DNA of 56,035 bases from Arenibacter nanhaiticus (lineage in GTDB: Bacteria; Bacteroidota; Bacteroidia; Flavobacteriales; Flavobacteriaceae), in contig NZ_FQYX01000025.1 of the NCBI RefSeq assembly GCF_900141935.1, positions 1-56,035 on the forward strand. Reading direction: 5' to 3'. The notes beneath the pieces were generated by a model that saw only the letters and a program-made list of their open reading frames with translations, was not told the DNA's origin and searched no databases. Position numbers and translations under genes: made by a program. Positions 42,876 through 52,900 of the stretch are shown here, piece after piece. Position 1 is the first letter of the stretch. Each line of letters starts with the position of its first letter.

Positions 42876-44918
42876 ATGTCATTTAAGTTTTCGAAAAAGG
42901 AGTTGTTGTTTCCCTCAGCAGTATTTCTGGTTTTAATGACCATCGTAATTGTATTGTGGCAAAAATCAGAAAATGCGGAAAAATTGCATTTACAAAATGA
43001 AATTCGGACTGCCGGGTTTTTAAGGTTTCAAGAGTTTGTGTCGGCGGGGCAAATCAATTTGGTTTCTTTGGAAGACCTTAAAAATCGCATTGAAATGACC
43101 AAGGGCGAATATTTTCAATATTGGGAAGAAGATGCCAAACTTATTCTAAGACAAAACCGCTCCATTAAATTTATACAATGGATAGATTCTTCCATGGTGA
43201 TACAAAATGTAGTGCCTTTAGAAGGCAATGAGGCCGTCTTGGGGTTTAGTTTAAAGGATCACCCTAGGAAAAAGGAATGGGAGGGCCACGTGCAGGACGG
43301 TTCAATCAATATTTCCTCATGGCTGGAGTTGGTACAGGGCGGCAATGCCTTTATGGTAGATGTACCGGTGTATTTTGATGAGAAATTTCAAGGAACCATT
43401 ACCGCCGGAATAGACTTTTCTTATTCCTTTGATAATTTAGTGAATGACATGCCCATGTATGCCATAGAAATTAAGGACGAAAACGGGACTAGTTTCTATA
43501 AGCACAACAATCCGGAGCTGGAGCGAATTAAGAACGATTTTGTGTTTACAACCACCTATTCTGTCGATGATTTGGACGGACAGGAATGGAGCTTTTCCTT
43601 AATGCCAGTAGGAGTAGATCCTTTTGAAGAACGAAAATGGAATATGTTGGTGTTTTTGGTCTTTGGTATTGTTTTGTCTTTGCTCAGTAGTTCCTTGGTG
43701 TATTTTTACAAGAGGGCAAAAAAAGAAAATATGCGGTTTAGGAAGGCTTATCAAAGGTTGCAAGAGCTAAATACTTCGCTGACCAATGAGCAGCTAATCG
43801 CTAAAAAAGCGTCCTTGGCAAAGTCAGAATTTATTGCCAATATGAGTCATGAAATCAGAACGCCCTTAAATGCTATCTTAGGCTTTATAGAGATTCTAAA
43901 AATGTCCGAAATAGATGCTAAATTACAGGAGTACCTGCTTTTAATGGATATCTCTTCTAAAAAACTATTGCTTTTGGTAGATGATATTTTAGAAATAGAA
44001 AAGATAGAATCTGGAAAAAGCACCTTTAAGAACGATGTTTTTTCGCCTTCGGAAGAAGTGAAAAGTATTGTCAGTATTTACAAACCAAGTACCGAACAAA
44101 AAGGACTTTTCCTTAAAATAGACGGCCCGATCAATTCCAATCAATTCGTCCATGGCGATGTGGGGAAATTTGGTCAAATCCTGACGAATCTATTAAGGAA
44201 TGCCTTGAAATTTACGGAAAAAGGTGGTATTACGGTGTCCTATCACGAAAGGAAGGTGCCGGAAGGTTTGGCGATAGAAATAGTGATCAAGGATACCGGA
44301 ATAGGGATTCCAAAAGAAAAATTGCACTCTATTTTTGATCGGTTTATGCAAATAGACTCCGGGAAGGCGAAAAGACACGAGGGCGGCGGCCTTGGACTTT
44401 ATATTTCTTATCAATTAATTTCGCTTTTTAAGGGTAATATTAATGTTAGTAGTACCTTAGGTGTGGGTACGGAATTTGTAATAGATGTTACCTTTCCTTT
44501 AGCGGAAAACAAACCTAAAGACACGAGCATGCCATCAGTAATTACCGATTTTAGCGGTTGTAAGATTTTAATAGTAGACGACAATCGAATAAATGTAATT
44601 GTCTTAAAGAAGACCTTGGAAAAATTCGGAATTCAAGCAGCATCGGTGTCCAATGGGCAACGAGCTTTGGAATTGTTACAAGACGATACCTTCGATTTGG
44701 TTTTTATGGATGTGCACATGCCTCTTATGGATGGTTTTGAAGCTACCGTTGAAATTAGAAAATTTAATACCGATGTCATCATCATCGGGTTTTCTGCCGA
44801 TGTTACCAAAGAGGCCATCGATAGGGCACTGGGGGTTGGTATGAACGATTATTTTACCAAACCGATCACCTTTGATAAATTACGGGAAAATTTATCAAGG
44901 CATCTTTTAAAAGTTTGA
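42876..44918 (+). CDS. CHASE-domain hybrid sensor histidine kinase
   Basis: 680 aa. A membrane helix at about 11-28, then an extracytoplasmic CHASE-like sensor to about 255 (KFIQWIDSSMVIQNVVPLEGNEAVLGF; FMVDVPVYFDEKFQGTITAGIDFS), a second helix at about 258-278 and a coiled coil (RLQELNTSLTNEQ). HisKA has phospho-acceptor His325 (NMSHEIRTPLNAI). The HATPase part shows FGQILTNLLRNALKFT, DTGIGIPKE and GGGLGLYISY. A receiver domain (ILIVDDNRI) has phospho-acceptor Asp612 (FMDVHMP). No DNA-binding output and no adjacent regulator or HPt gene, so the downstream partner is elsewhere. Confidence 0.93.
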   Translation: MSFKFSKKELLFPSAVFLVLMTIVIVLWQKSENAEKLHLQNEIRTAGFLRFQEFVSAGQINLVSLEDLKNRIEMTKGEYFQYWEEDAKLILRQNRSIKFIQWIDSSMVIQNVVPLEGNEAVLGFSLKDHPRKKEWEGHVQDGSINISSWLELVQGGNAFMVDVPVYFDEKFQGTITAGIDFSYSFDNLVNDMPMYAIEIKDENGTSFYKHNNPELERIKNDFVFTTTYSVDDLDGQEWSFSLMPVGVDPFEERKWNMLVFLVFGIVLSLLSSSLVYFYKRAKKENMRFRKAYQRLQELNTSLTNEQLIAKKASLAKSEFIANMSHEIRTPLNAILGFIEILKMSEIDAKLQEYLLLMDISSKKLLLLVDDILEIEKIESGKSTFKNDVFSPSEEVKSIVSIYKPSTEQKGLFLKIDGPINSNQFVHGDVGKFGQILTNLLRNALKFTEKGGITVSYHERKVPEGLAIEIVIKDTGIGIPKEKLHSIFDRFMQIDSGKAKRHEGGGLGLYISYQLISLFKGNINVSSTLGVGTEFVIDVTFPLAENKPKDTSMPSVITDFSGCKILIVDDNRINVIVLKKTLEKFGIQAASVSNGQRALELLQDDTFDLVFMDVHMPLMDGFEATVEIRKFNTDVIIIGFSADVTKEAIDRALGVGMNDYFTKPITFDKLRENLSRHLLKV

Positions 44919-44924
44919 TTAATC

Positions 44925-46103
44925 CTATTCAAAGGCAGGGAAACCGGTGATGTCGGCTCCTGTGATCAACAAATGAATGTCGTGTGTTCCTTCGTAGGTA
45001 ATAACACTCTCTAAGTTCATCATATGGCGCATAATGCTATAGTCTCCGGTAATTCCCATGGCACCCAATACTTGTCTGGCTTCTCTAGCAATATTTAGGG
45101 CCATGGCAACATTGTTGCGTTTGGCCATAGAAATTTGTGCGCTGCTGGCCTTTCCTTGGTTTTTTAGCTGTCCTAAACGCAAGGCCATTAGTTGTGCCTT
45201 GGTAATCTCGGTAAGCATTTCTGCCAATTTCTTTTGTTGTAGTTGCGTCGCTGCGATAGGTTTTCCAAACTGAACCCGTTCTTTGGCGTATCGCAAGGCG
45301 GTATCATAACAGTCCATGGCGGCACCGATGGCACCCCAGGCAATCCCATAACGAGCAGAATCTAAACAGCCCAATGGGGCTCCTAATCCATTTTTGCCTT
45401 CTAAGAGGTTTTCTTTTGGAACTTTGACATTGTCAAAAATTAGTTCGCCGGTCGCCGAGGCTCGAAGGGACCATTTGTGGTGGGTCTCGGGTGTGGAAAA
45501 CCCGGGCATACCCCGTTCTACGATAAGACCATGGATACGGCCTGCTTCATTCTTTGCCCAAACAATGGCAATATCGGCAAAGGGGGCATTGGAAATCCAT
45601 AATTTGGCGCCGTTCAAAAGGTAATGGTCGCCCATATCTTTAAATTTTGTTTCCATACCGCTCGGATTAGATCCGTGGTTGGGTTCTGTCAGGCCAAAAC
45701 ACCCCATGAGTTCTCCCGTAGCTAATTTGGGCAAATATTTTTTACGCTGGTCTTCGTTGCCATAGGCATAAATAGGATACATGACCAGGGAAGACTGTAC
45801 AGAAGCCGTAGAGCGCACGCCGCTGTCTCCGCGTTCTATTTCCTGCATGATAAGCCCATAGCTGATCTGATCCAGGCCCGCACCTCCGTAGGCAGCGGGA
45901 ATATAGGGGCCAAACGCCCCGATCTCTGCTAAGCCGCCAATGATTTGCTTTGGAAACTGCGCCCGTTGGGCATAGTCTTCAATGATAGGCGAAATTTCGC
46001 GTTTTACCCATTGGCGGGCTGCATCGCGCACCAATTTATGTTCTTCGGATAGTAAATCGTCTATGTTGTAGTAATCGGGGGCTTCAAATAAATCGGGTCG
46101 CAT
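44925..46103 (-). CDS. Acyl-CoA dehydrogenase, glutaryl-CoA type
   Basis: 392 aa flavoprotein. N-terminal helical domain, mid beta domain (CFGLTEPNHGSNPSGMETKF, FAD-binding) and C-terminal helical domain (QKKLAEMLTEITKAQLMALRLG; ARQVLGAMGITGDYSIMRHMMNLESVITYEGTHDIHLLITG). The catalytic base Glu in TYEGTHDIH and the overall pattern match glutaryl-CoA dehydrogenase, which oxidises and decarboxylates glutaryl-CoA to crotonyl-CoA in Lys/Trp breakdown. No neighbouring genes of that pathway are present, so the exact acyl substrate is inferred. Confidence 0.9.
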   Translation of the reverse strand: MRPDLFEAPDYYNIDDLLSEEHKLVRDAARQWVKREISPIIEDYAQRAQFPKQIIGGLAEIGAFGPYIPAAYGGAGLDQISYGLIMQEIERGDSGVRSTASVQSSLVMYPIYAYGNEDQRKKYLPKLATGELMGCFGLTEPNHGSNPSGMETKFKDMGDHYLLNGAKLWISNAPFADIAIVWAKNEAGRIHGLIVERGMPGFSTPETHHKWSLRASATGELIFDNVKVPKENLLEGKNGLGAPLGCLDSARYGIAWGAIGAAMDCYDTALRYAKERVQFGKPIAATQLQQKKLAEMLTEITKAQLMALRLGQLKNQGKASSAQISMAKRNNVAMALNIAREARQVLGAMGITGDYSIMRHMMNLESVITYEGTHDIHLLITGADITGFPAFE

Positions 46104-46170
46104 GCTGGTGGTTTTTAATGGAATTTAATTTAAAGATACACCAAGGATAACAACAATCCAATACAGGGAA

Positions 46171-46884
46171 TTACATTTTTAAATAAAAGTCCTTGGTTAG
46201 ATCAATGTATTCCTGGGTGTACTGATGGCGTTCCAACTCAATGGTCAGGCTGTCTGGTGTTGGTTGCGATTCCTGGAAGTGGAGTTCGAGCAAACTGCGC
46301 TTTATTTCCGAAGTCGGGCTCCCCTTTACGTGGGTAATGCGCTTGGGGAAAAGGTTGTAACTAGCGGCTATTTTTAAAAAAGCGGTTTCTTCCTTATGCG
46401 GAATAATAGTGGCAAAACGGCCATGATCCGTCAGTAGGCGAGAAACACCGTCCAACAATTCCTCAAAAGGCAAGGACTGGTTTTGCCTGGCCATATCACG
46501 GGAGGTATTTCCGCTACTGACCTCTTCTGTGTAAAAGGGCGGGTTAGAGACAATCAGTTCGTATTGCTCTTCTATTTCTTCCACAAATTCGTCCAAACCG
46601 GCATGGTAACAAAAAAGGAGATCGCCCCAAGGAGAAGATTCGAAATTCTCTACACATTGTTCATACGCTTTTTCGTCTATTTCAATGGCGTCTATGCTAC
46701 TGGCATTGGCTCTTTGGGCGAGCATTAATGCGATTAAGCCGGTTCCGGCCCCTATGTCTAATATGGCATAAGGATCTTCGCTAACGGAAGCCCAAGCGCC
46801 TAATAATACACCGTCGGTACCAATTTTCATCGCACATTGGTCTTGGTGAATACTGAATTGTTTGAATTTAAAGGGTTTTCTCAT
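46171..46884 (-). CDS. trmN6: tRNA1(Val) (adenine-37-N6)-methyltransferase
   Basis: 237 aa from ATG 46884 (MRKPFKFKQFSIHQDQCAMKIGTDGVLLGAW). An earlier start at 46935 would add 17 residues with no family match. SAM motif ILDIGAGTGLIALMLAQR, acidic IDAIEIDEKAYEQ, and the catalytic NPPFYTEE of N6-adenine methylases. The enzyme modifies adenosine 37 of tRNA-Val1. It stands alone. Confidence 0.88.
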   Translation of the reverse strand: MRKPFKFKQFSIHQDQCAMKIGTDGVLLGAWASVSEDPYAILDIGAGTGLIALMLAQRANASSIDAIEIDEKAYEQCVENFESSPWGDLLFCYHAGLDEFVEEIEEQYELIVSNPPFYTEEVSSGNTSRDMARQNQSLPFEELLDGVSRLLTDHGRFATIIPHKEETAFLKIAASYNLFPKRITHVKGSPTSEIKRSLLELHFQESQPTPDSLTIELERHQYTQEYIDLTKDFYLKM

Positions 46885-47025
46885 AGAAAATTTAATAATA
46901 ATGGTCAAATAAACCATGGAGGCCCTGTCGGGCATCGTTCGTTCTTGGGAGCGGTTTGCCGTTTATAGTTACAACCAAAATAGTGTGCCGCCTAGGTCTA
47001 GACCATCAAAGGATGGTCAATAACA

Positions 47026-48453
47026 CTAGTCTAGCTTTCCAGGTTGTCGGGTTTCGGTCCCCTCTAATTCAATGAGGGAGTCCCCCAGTTTATGGCGCAT
47101 GGCATTGGCTAATTGTTTGATTTTTTGAACTACTTCTGGATTCTCTTCCGCTACATTCTTGGTTTCGCTTTTATCGGTAACCAGGTTATAGAGTTCTACC
47201 TCTTCCATCTCGATCATTTTGTATTCTCCAGGGAGCCCATCTTTTCCTTGTGGCTGCCCCTGCATGGTACGGTAGGTATGGGGGAAGTACAGTTTCCAAG
47301 GGCCGTAGCGTACGCCAAAAAGTTCGTTTACACGGTAATAAAAGAAATAAGCTTCTTGTGGGCTCTCTTTGGAGGCGCCGCTTAATAGTGGCCAAGCACT
47401 TTTTCCGTCTATCGGCAAGGAAGGTAGTGATGCACCGGTGATTTCGGCTATAGTGGGGAGTATGTCTATGGCCATTACCGGACTATCTATGACGCTGCCC
47501 CCTTTTATTTTGTTGGGGTACTTCATGATAAAGGGCTCTCGCTGCCCGCCTTCCCAAGCCGTTCCTTTGCCTTCTCTAAAGGGAAGGGCGCTACCGGCAT
47601 GGTTGCCATAAGCTAGCCAAGGGCCGTTATCGGAAGTGAAAATAACGATGGTATTTTCTTCCAAATTGTTTTCTTTTAACGTTTTTAAAATTTCGCCTAC
47701 AGACCAGTCAATTTCCATGATCACATCGCCGTAGAGCCCTCTTTTGGATTTCCCTTTAAACTTGTCCGATACATAGAGTGGCACATGGGGCTGCGGATGG
47801 GCAACGTACAGGAAAAAGGGATTGTCTTTTTGCTTTTTTATAAAGGCGACACTTCTTTCTGTTATTTGCGTGGTTAAGTCCGATTGGTCTGTTAGGGTAT
47901 CTATGACCTTTTCGTTTTCGTATAGCGGTAAGGGATCAAAATTAAAAATAGGACCTTGTTGGGGATGTAAAGGCCACATGTCGTTGGAGTAGGGGATACC
48001 AAAATAATCATCAAATCCATGTTGGTTAGGCATGAATTTGGGATGGTCGCCCAAATGCCATTTCCCGTACATGGCCGTATTGTATCCTATCCCTTTTAGC
48101 ATTTCCGCAATAGTAGTTTCTTGATGGTTTAGGCCTTTTGTGGCATTGGGCATAAAGGCATTGTGAATCCCGATTCTATTGGGGTAGCAACCGGTTAAGA
48201 TACCTGCTCTAGAGGCCGAGCAAACGGCTTGGGCGGCATAAAAACTGCTTAAGATAACGCCTTCCTTGGCCATATTGTCTAAATGGGGAGTTTCTATATC
48301 GGTAGCGCCAAAAGCACCTACATCTTGGTATCCTTGGTCATCGGTAAAGATAAGGATGACATTAGGTGGGGTGTTTTTAGTAGCTTCTTTTGTTGCCTCC
48401 TTACAAGAAAAAAATACCAATGCTAATGTAAATAGGGATAAATACTTGATCAT
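47026..48453 (-). CDS. Sulfatase lipoprotein (formylglycine type)
   Basis: 475 aa. A signal peptide with lipobox (LVFFSC, Cys17), so it is lipid-anchored in the envelope. The catalytic domain starts NVILIFTDDQGYQDVGAFG (metal-binding Asp38-Asp39), and the maturation motif is Cys78-Ser-Ala-Ser-Arg82 (VCSASRAGILTG), the Cys/x/Ala/x/Arg form that must be converted to formylglycine by a maturase encoded elsewhere. FTSDNGPWLAYGNHAGSALPFREGKGTAWEGG supplies further metal ligands. It would desulfate a polysaccharide or ester, in line with marine habitat. No polysaccharide-utilization genes adjoin it. Confidence 0.92.
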   Translation of the reverse strand: MIKYLSLFTLALVFFSCKEATKEATKNTPPNVILIFTDDQGYQDVGAFGATDIETPHLDNMAKEGVILSSFYAAQAVCSASRAGILTGCYPNRIGIHNAFMPNATKGLNHQETTIAEMLKGIGYNTAMYGKWHLGDHPKFMPNQHGFDDYFGIPYSNDMWPLHPQQGPIFNFDPLPLYENEKVIDTLTDQSDLTTQITERSVAFIKKQKDNPFFLYVAHPQPHVPLYVSDKFKGKSKRGLYGDVIMEIDWSVGEILKTLKENNLEENTIVIFTSDNGPWLAYGNHAGSALPFREGKGTAWEGGQREPFIMKYPNKIKGGSVIDSPVMAIDILPTIAEITGASLPSLPIDGKSAWPLLSGASKESPQEAYFFYYRVNELFGVRYGPWKLYFPHTYRTMQGQPQGKDGLPGEYKMIEMEEVELYNLVTDKSETKNVAEENPEVVQKIKQLANAMRHKLGDSLIELEGTETRQPGKLD

Positions 48454-48668
48454 GAATTTTGCTTTTGGATGGTGTTGTTTTATCTGTCAAAGCTAAAATA
48501 AATAATTTGTACTCAATGAGTGCTGTCCTAGGGTGACAAAAAACAATTTATCCTTTATTGTGCTGTTATTACAAAGGGAACAGCAGCTGCTGCTATCGCT
48601 ATCCGAATAGAAGGAACTGAATAACCTATAAATACTGAATGTTTGGGTAAAGCAGGAAAAGGCTAGGC

Positions 48669-49196
48669 TTAATCCAGATACAATGCTACCAATCCTTCTG
48701 GAGTGCTAACAAAAATCGTTTGGTTATCTCTATCTACTTTGGTAATAATTTCGTCACGAACGGGAATCAAAAGTTCCTTGCCGTCCTTTAGGACCTCAAA
48801 GAGGGCTTGGGAGGTAGTATCGTTAATACCCTGTATGGTTCCGATATCGCCATGGACACTATCGTACATAGAATATCCAATGACTTCATGATAGTAAAAT
48901 TTATTGCCTTTAAGTTTGGGCAAGAAAGATAGGGGAAGGTAAATTTCGGAGCCCATAACCTTGTCGGCATCCGATTCATTGGCAACCTCTTCAAATCGTA
49001 CCCTAAGCAGGGTAGATTTGTGAAGGCGGCTTTTTTCAATAAAAAATGGAACCAGATTGTTTCCAAGAGAAACAAATACTGATTCCAATTTTTCGTATAA
49101 TTCAGGTTCGTCGGTATCTAATTTAATTAGAACCTCGCCTTTAAAGCTATGTTTTGAAACGATTTTTCCGAGGTAGAAACATTCTTCCTTTGTCAT
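48669..49196 (-). CDS. rimM: Ribosome maturation factor RimM
   Basis: 175 aa. 30S assembly factor: an N-terminal barrel (ECFYLGKIVSKHSFKGEVLIKLDTDEPELY) and a C-terminal PRC barrel (YYHEVIGYSMYDSVHGDIGTIQGI; LIPVRDEIITKVDRDNQTIFVSTPEGL). Binds S19 near the head of the 30S subunit. It starts 12 bp after rpsP, the usual order, so they form one operon from the promoter at 49807-49836. Confidence 0.95.
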   Translation of the reverse strand: MTKEECFYLGKIVSKHSFKGEVLIKLDTDEPELYEKLESVFVSLGNNLVPFFIEKSRLHKSTLLRVRFEEVANESDADKVMGSEIYLPLSFLPKLKGNKFYYHEVIGYSMYDSVHGDIGTIQGINDTTSQALFEVLKDGKELLIPVRDEIITKVDRDNQTIFVSTPEGLVALYLD

Positions 49197-49208
49197 CGTT
49201 TCAAAAAA

Positions 49209-49721
49209 TTACTCTGTTTCTGTAGTTTCTTCAGAAGCGGCATCAGTAGCTTGCTCAGCTGTTGCTGCTGCAGCGGCAGCTGCTTCTGCTAAACGTTTTG
49301 CGCTAACTGCTTTCTCTGCTTCTAAAGCCTTGGCCTTAGCATCTGCAGAAGCTTTTTCCAGACCACTTACCTTAGCATCCATAGCGGCTGCTTTCTCTTC
49401 TAACCAAGCGTTGAATTTTTCATCAACTTGCTCTAAAGTTAAAGCGCCTTTACGAACACCACCTAATAAATGATGTTTCAAAAGAGCTCCTTTGTGAGAA
49501 AGAATGCCTTTAGCAGTATCCGAAGGCTGTGCCCCGTTTTGTAACCATTTTACAGAGCTATCAACATCTAGTTCAATAGTTGCAGGGTTGGTGTTAGGAT
49601 TGTAAATACCTAATTTTTCTAAGAATTTACCGTCTCTTTTAGCGCGAGAATCCGCAGCTACTACCCAATAGAAAGGTTTTCCTTTTTTTCCGTGTCTTTG
49701 TAATCTAATTCTAACTGGCAT
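49209..49721 (-). CDS. rpsP: 30S ribosomal protein S16, long form
   Basis: 170 aa: the conserved S16 core at 1-85 (MPVRIRLQRHGKKGKPFYWVVAADSRAKRDGKFLEKLGIYNPN; VKWLQNGAQPSDTAKGILS) and an Ala/Glu/Lys-rich tail to the end, as seen in Bacteroidota. First gene before rimM. Confidence 0.96.
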   Translation of the reverse strand: MPVRIRLQRHGKKGKPFYWVVAADSRAKRDGKFLEKLGIYNPNTNPATIELDVDSSVKWLQNGAQPSDTAKGILSHKGALLKHHLLGGVRKGALTLEQVDEKFNAWLEEKAAAMDAKVSGLEKASADAKAKALEAEKAVSAKRLAEAAAAAAATAEQATDAASEETTETE

Positions 49722-49806
49722 ATCACATTAATTTGTAGGGTGCCCGACCCTTGATTATTAATTTATTTTTGGTTCTCGGCCTAAAAAGAAACTTCTTAAG
49801 CGGGTG

Positions 49807-49836
49807 CAAATATACGTTATTTCTGTTATGCCGCAA
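49807..49836 (-). promoter_or_regulatory. Promoter of rpsP-rimM
   Basis: On the minus strand TTG (49834-49836), 19 nt, then TATATTTG (49807-49814): an exact Bacteroidota promoter, about 85 nt upstream of the ATG. Confidence 0.75.
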
Positions 49837-49954
49837 TTTAATTTTAAAAATATAAAAGAATATCCTTGAAAACAACTCCTCTTTCCGATTGCGGTTTTTA
49901 GTATGCTTGCTATTTTGTAATTTTATCGCGCTTTATAACTCCTCAGATTTTTTT

Positions 49955-52900
49955 ATGTACTTAATATTCGATACAGAAACTACCGGACTGCCTAAACGTT
50001 GGGATGCTCCTTATACCGATACGGAGAACTGGCCTAGATGTATACAGATTGCTTGGCAATTGCACGATTCGATGGGGAATTTGGTAGAAAGCCAAGATTA
50101 TTTGGTACAGCCCGACGGGTTTAATATTCCCTATGATGCGGAGAAAATACACGGTATTTCTACGGAATTGGCCAAGGAACAAGGGGTGCCCATGGCAGAA
50201 GTGTTGGAGAAATTCAATATAGCCCTTTCCAGGTCTAAATTTGTCGTAGGGCAAAATGTTGGATTTGACCTGAATATTATGGGGGCAGAATTTCATCGGT
50301 TCCAGATGGCAAATTCACTGCACGACTTGCCGGTACTAGATACCTGTACCGAGCATACTGCACAGTTATGTCAGATTCCTGGAGGTAGGGGAGGGAAGTT
50401 TAAACTTCCGACCCTGACCGAACTGCATCAGTATTTGTTTGGAGAACCCTTTGGAGAAGCACATAATGCTACGGCAGACGTGGAGGCAACCACGCGTTGC
50501 TTTTTAGAATTGATCCGTAGAAAGGAATATACGATAGAGCAATTGGATGTTGCGCCAGATTATTTCAAAAATTTCTCGGAGGCCAATCCAAAAGAGATAC
50601 AGTTAATAGGGCTAAAGCACATCAATCTAAAAAAGGCTTCTAAAAAAATAGCCGATAAACTGTGGGCACAGGATACCGAAGCGCCATCAAAGGAAGAGAT
50701 TCGCGAGAATTTACAAAGCTTAAAAGAAACGCAGTTTGCCCATTTGCACAATCATTCCCAATTCTCGGTTTTACAATCTACCATTAGTATTTCCGATTTG
50801 GTGAATGCGGCAGCCAAGGACAATATGCCGGCCGTTGCCCTGACCGATCATGCGAATATGATGGGGGCCTTTCACTTTGTGCGGGCAGTCATAAACTATA
50901 ATAAAAGTGTCCAGGCAGAGAACGAGGCGGCCATAGCCGAGGGAAAAGAGCCCGAAAAAAATGAAATAACGCCTATTGTAGGCTGCGAGTTTTTTGTGTG
51001 CGAAGACCGCTTGGATAAAACCAGAAAAGATAACGGCTATCAAATTGTCTTATTGGCAAAAAACAAAAAAGGCTATCACAACCTGGCAAAATTATCGTCC
51101 TCGGCATTTACCGAAGGCTTCTACTATGTGCCAAGGGTAGATAAAAAAATTATAGAACAATATAAGGAAGACCTGATCGTATTGACGGGAAACTTATATG
51201 GAGAAGTACCTAGTAAGGTTTTAAATGTTGGCGAAAATCAGGCCGAGGAAGCCTTATTGTGGTGGAAGGAGCAATTTGGAGAGGACTTGTACGTAGAAAT
51301 AATGCGGCACAACCAAGAAGATGAGAATAGGGTAAACCCCGTACTCATTAGTCTGGCCCAAAAACACCAAGTAAAACTGGTGGCGACCAATAATACCTAT
51401 TATGTAGACAAGAAAGATGCCAATGCCCACGATATTTTACTCTGTGTTAGGGATGGCGAAAAACAAAGTACCCCAATAGGGCGCGGGCGAGGATATCGCT
51501 ATGGGTTGCCTAACCAAGAATATTACTTTAAGAGTTCCGAGGAAATGAAGTCCCTTTTTAAGGATATTCCAGAAGCGATCAGTAACATTCAAGAAGTAAT
51601 TGGCAAGATAGAGACCTATGAATTGGCCAGAGATGTACTATTGCCTAAATTCGATATTCCGGAAGAATTTCAACATCCCGAAGATGAGCTTGATGGCGGT
51701 AAAAGAGGAGAGAATGCTTTTTTACGTCACATCACCTATAAAGGGGCAAAAATCCGCTATGGCGAAATTACCCCGGATATTGCGGAGCGATTAGATTTTG
51801 AGCTCGATGTTATTGAAAATACTGGGTATCCTGGTTATTTCCTCATTGTAGAGGACTTTATTCGGGAGGCTCGGAAAATGGATGTTTCTGTAGGTCCGGG
51901 CCGTGGATCGGCAGCAGGGTCGGTAGTGGCCTACTGCTTATGGATTACCAATATAGACCCCATTAAATACAACTTGCTTTTTGAGCGTTTCCTAAACCCG
52001 GATCGTGTGAGCATGCCCGATATCGATATCGATTTTGATGATGAAGGGCGTGGTCGTGTGATGGATTACGTAATTAAGAAATACGGAAGCAATCAGGTAG
52101 CACAAATTATTACCTATGGGACCATGGCAGCGAAATCTTCTATCAGGGATACCGCCCGTGTGCTCGATTTGCCCCTTTTTGACGCCGATAGAATAGCCAA
52201 GTTGATCCCAAACATGTCCAAACTGAATAAGATTTTTGGATTGGACGAGAAAGGATTAAAGGAAAAATTTAGGGCCGAAGAATTAGAAAAGGTACACGAA
52301 CTTATCAGTCTTGCCGAGGGTAATAACTTGGAGGCAGACACCCTTAACTTGGCGAGGCGGCTAGAAGGGTCGGTGCGGAATACGGGGATACATGCCTGTG
52401 GGGTCATTATTACCCCAGATGACATCACCAAATTCGTTCCGGTAGCCTTGGCCAAGGATTCGGACCTGTATGTTACCCAGTTTGACAACTCGGTGGTGGA
52501 AGATGCGGGCCTGTTAAAAATGGATTTCTTGGGGTTAAAAACACTGACCCTTATCAAGGATACCGTAAAGATTGTAAAGGCCAAACATGGTATTCTTTTA
52601 GATCCGGAAAATTTTCCGCTCGATGATGTCAAAACCTATGAGCTTTTCCAACGAGGAGAGACTGTAGGGGTGTTTCAGTACGAATCGCCCGGGATGCAAA
52701 AACACATGAAGGATTTAAAGCCTACGGTGTTTGATGACCTTATTGCCATGAACGCCTTGTATAGGCCGGGGCCTATGGAATATATTCCCAGTTTTGTCCG
52801 CAGAAAGCATGGGGGCGAGGAAATTGAATACGATTTGCCCGCCATGGAGGAATACCTGAAGGAGACCTATGGGATTACGGTATATCAGGAGCAGGTGATG

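Noticed and set aside
42671-42943. 90-codon minus-strand frame overlapping the start of the hybrid kinase
   Set aside because: Overlaps a certain gene on the other strand and shows no protein-like pattern.
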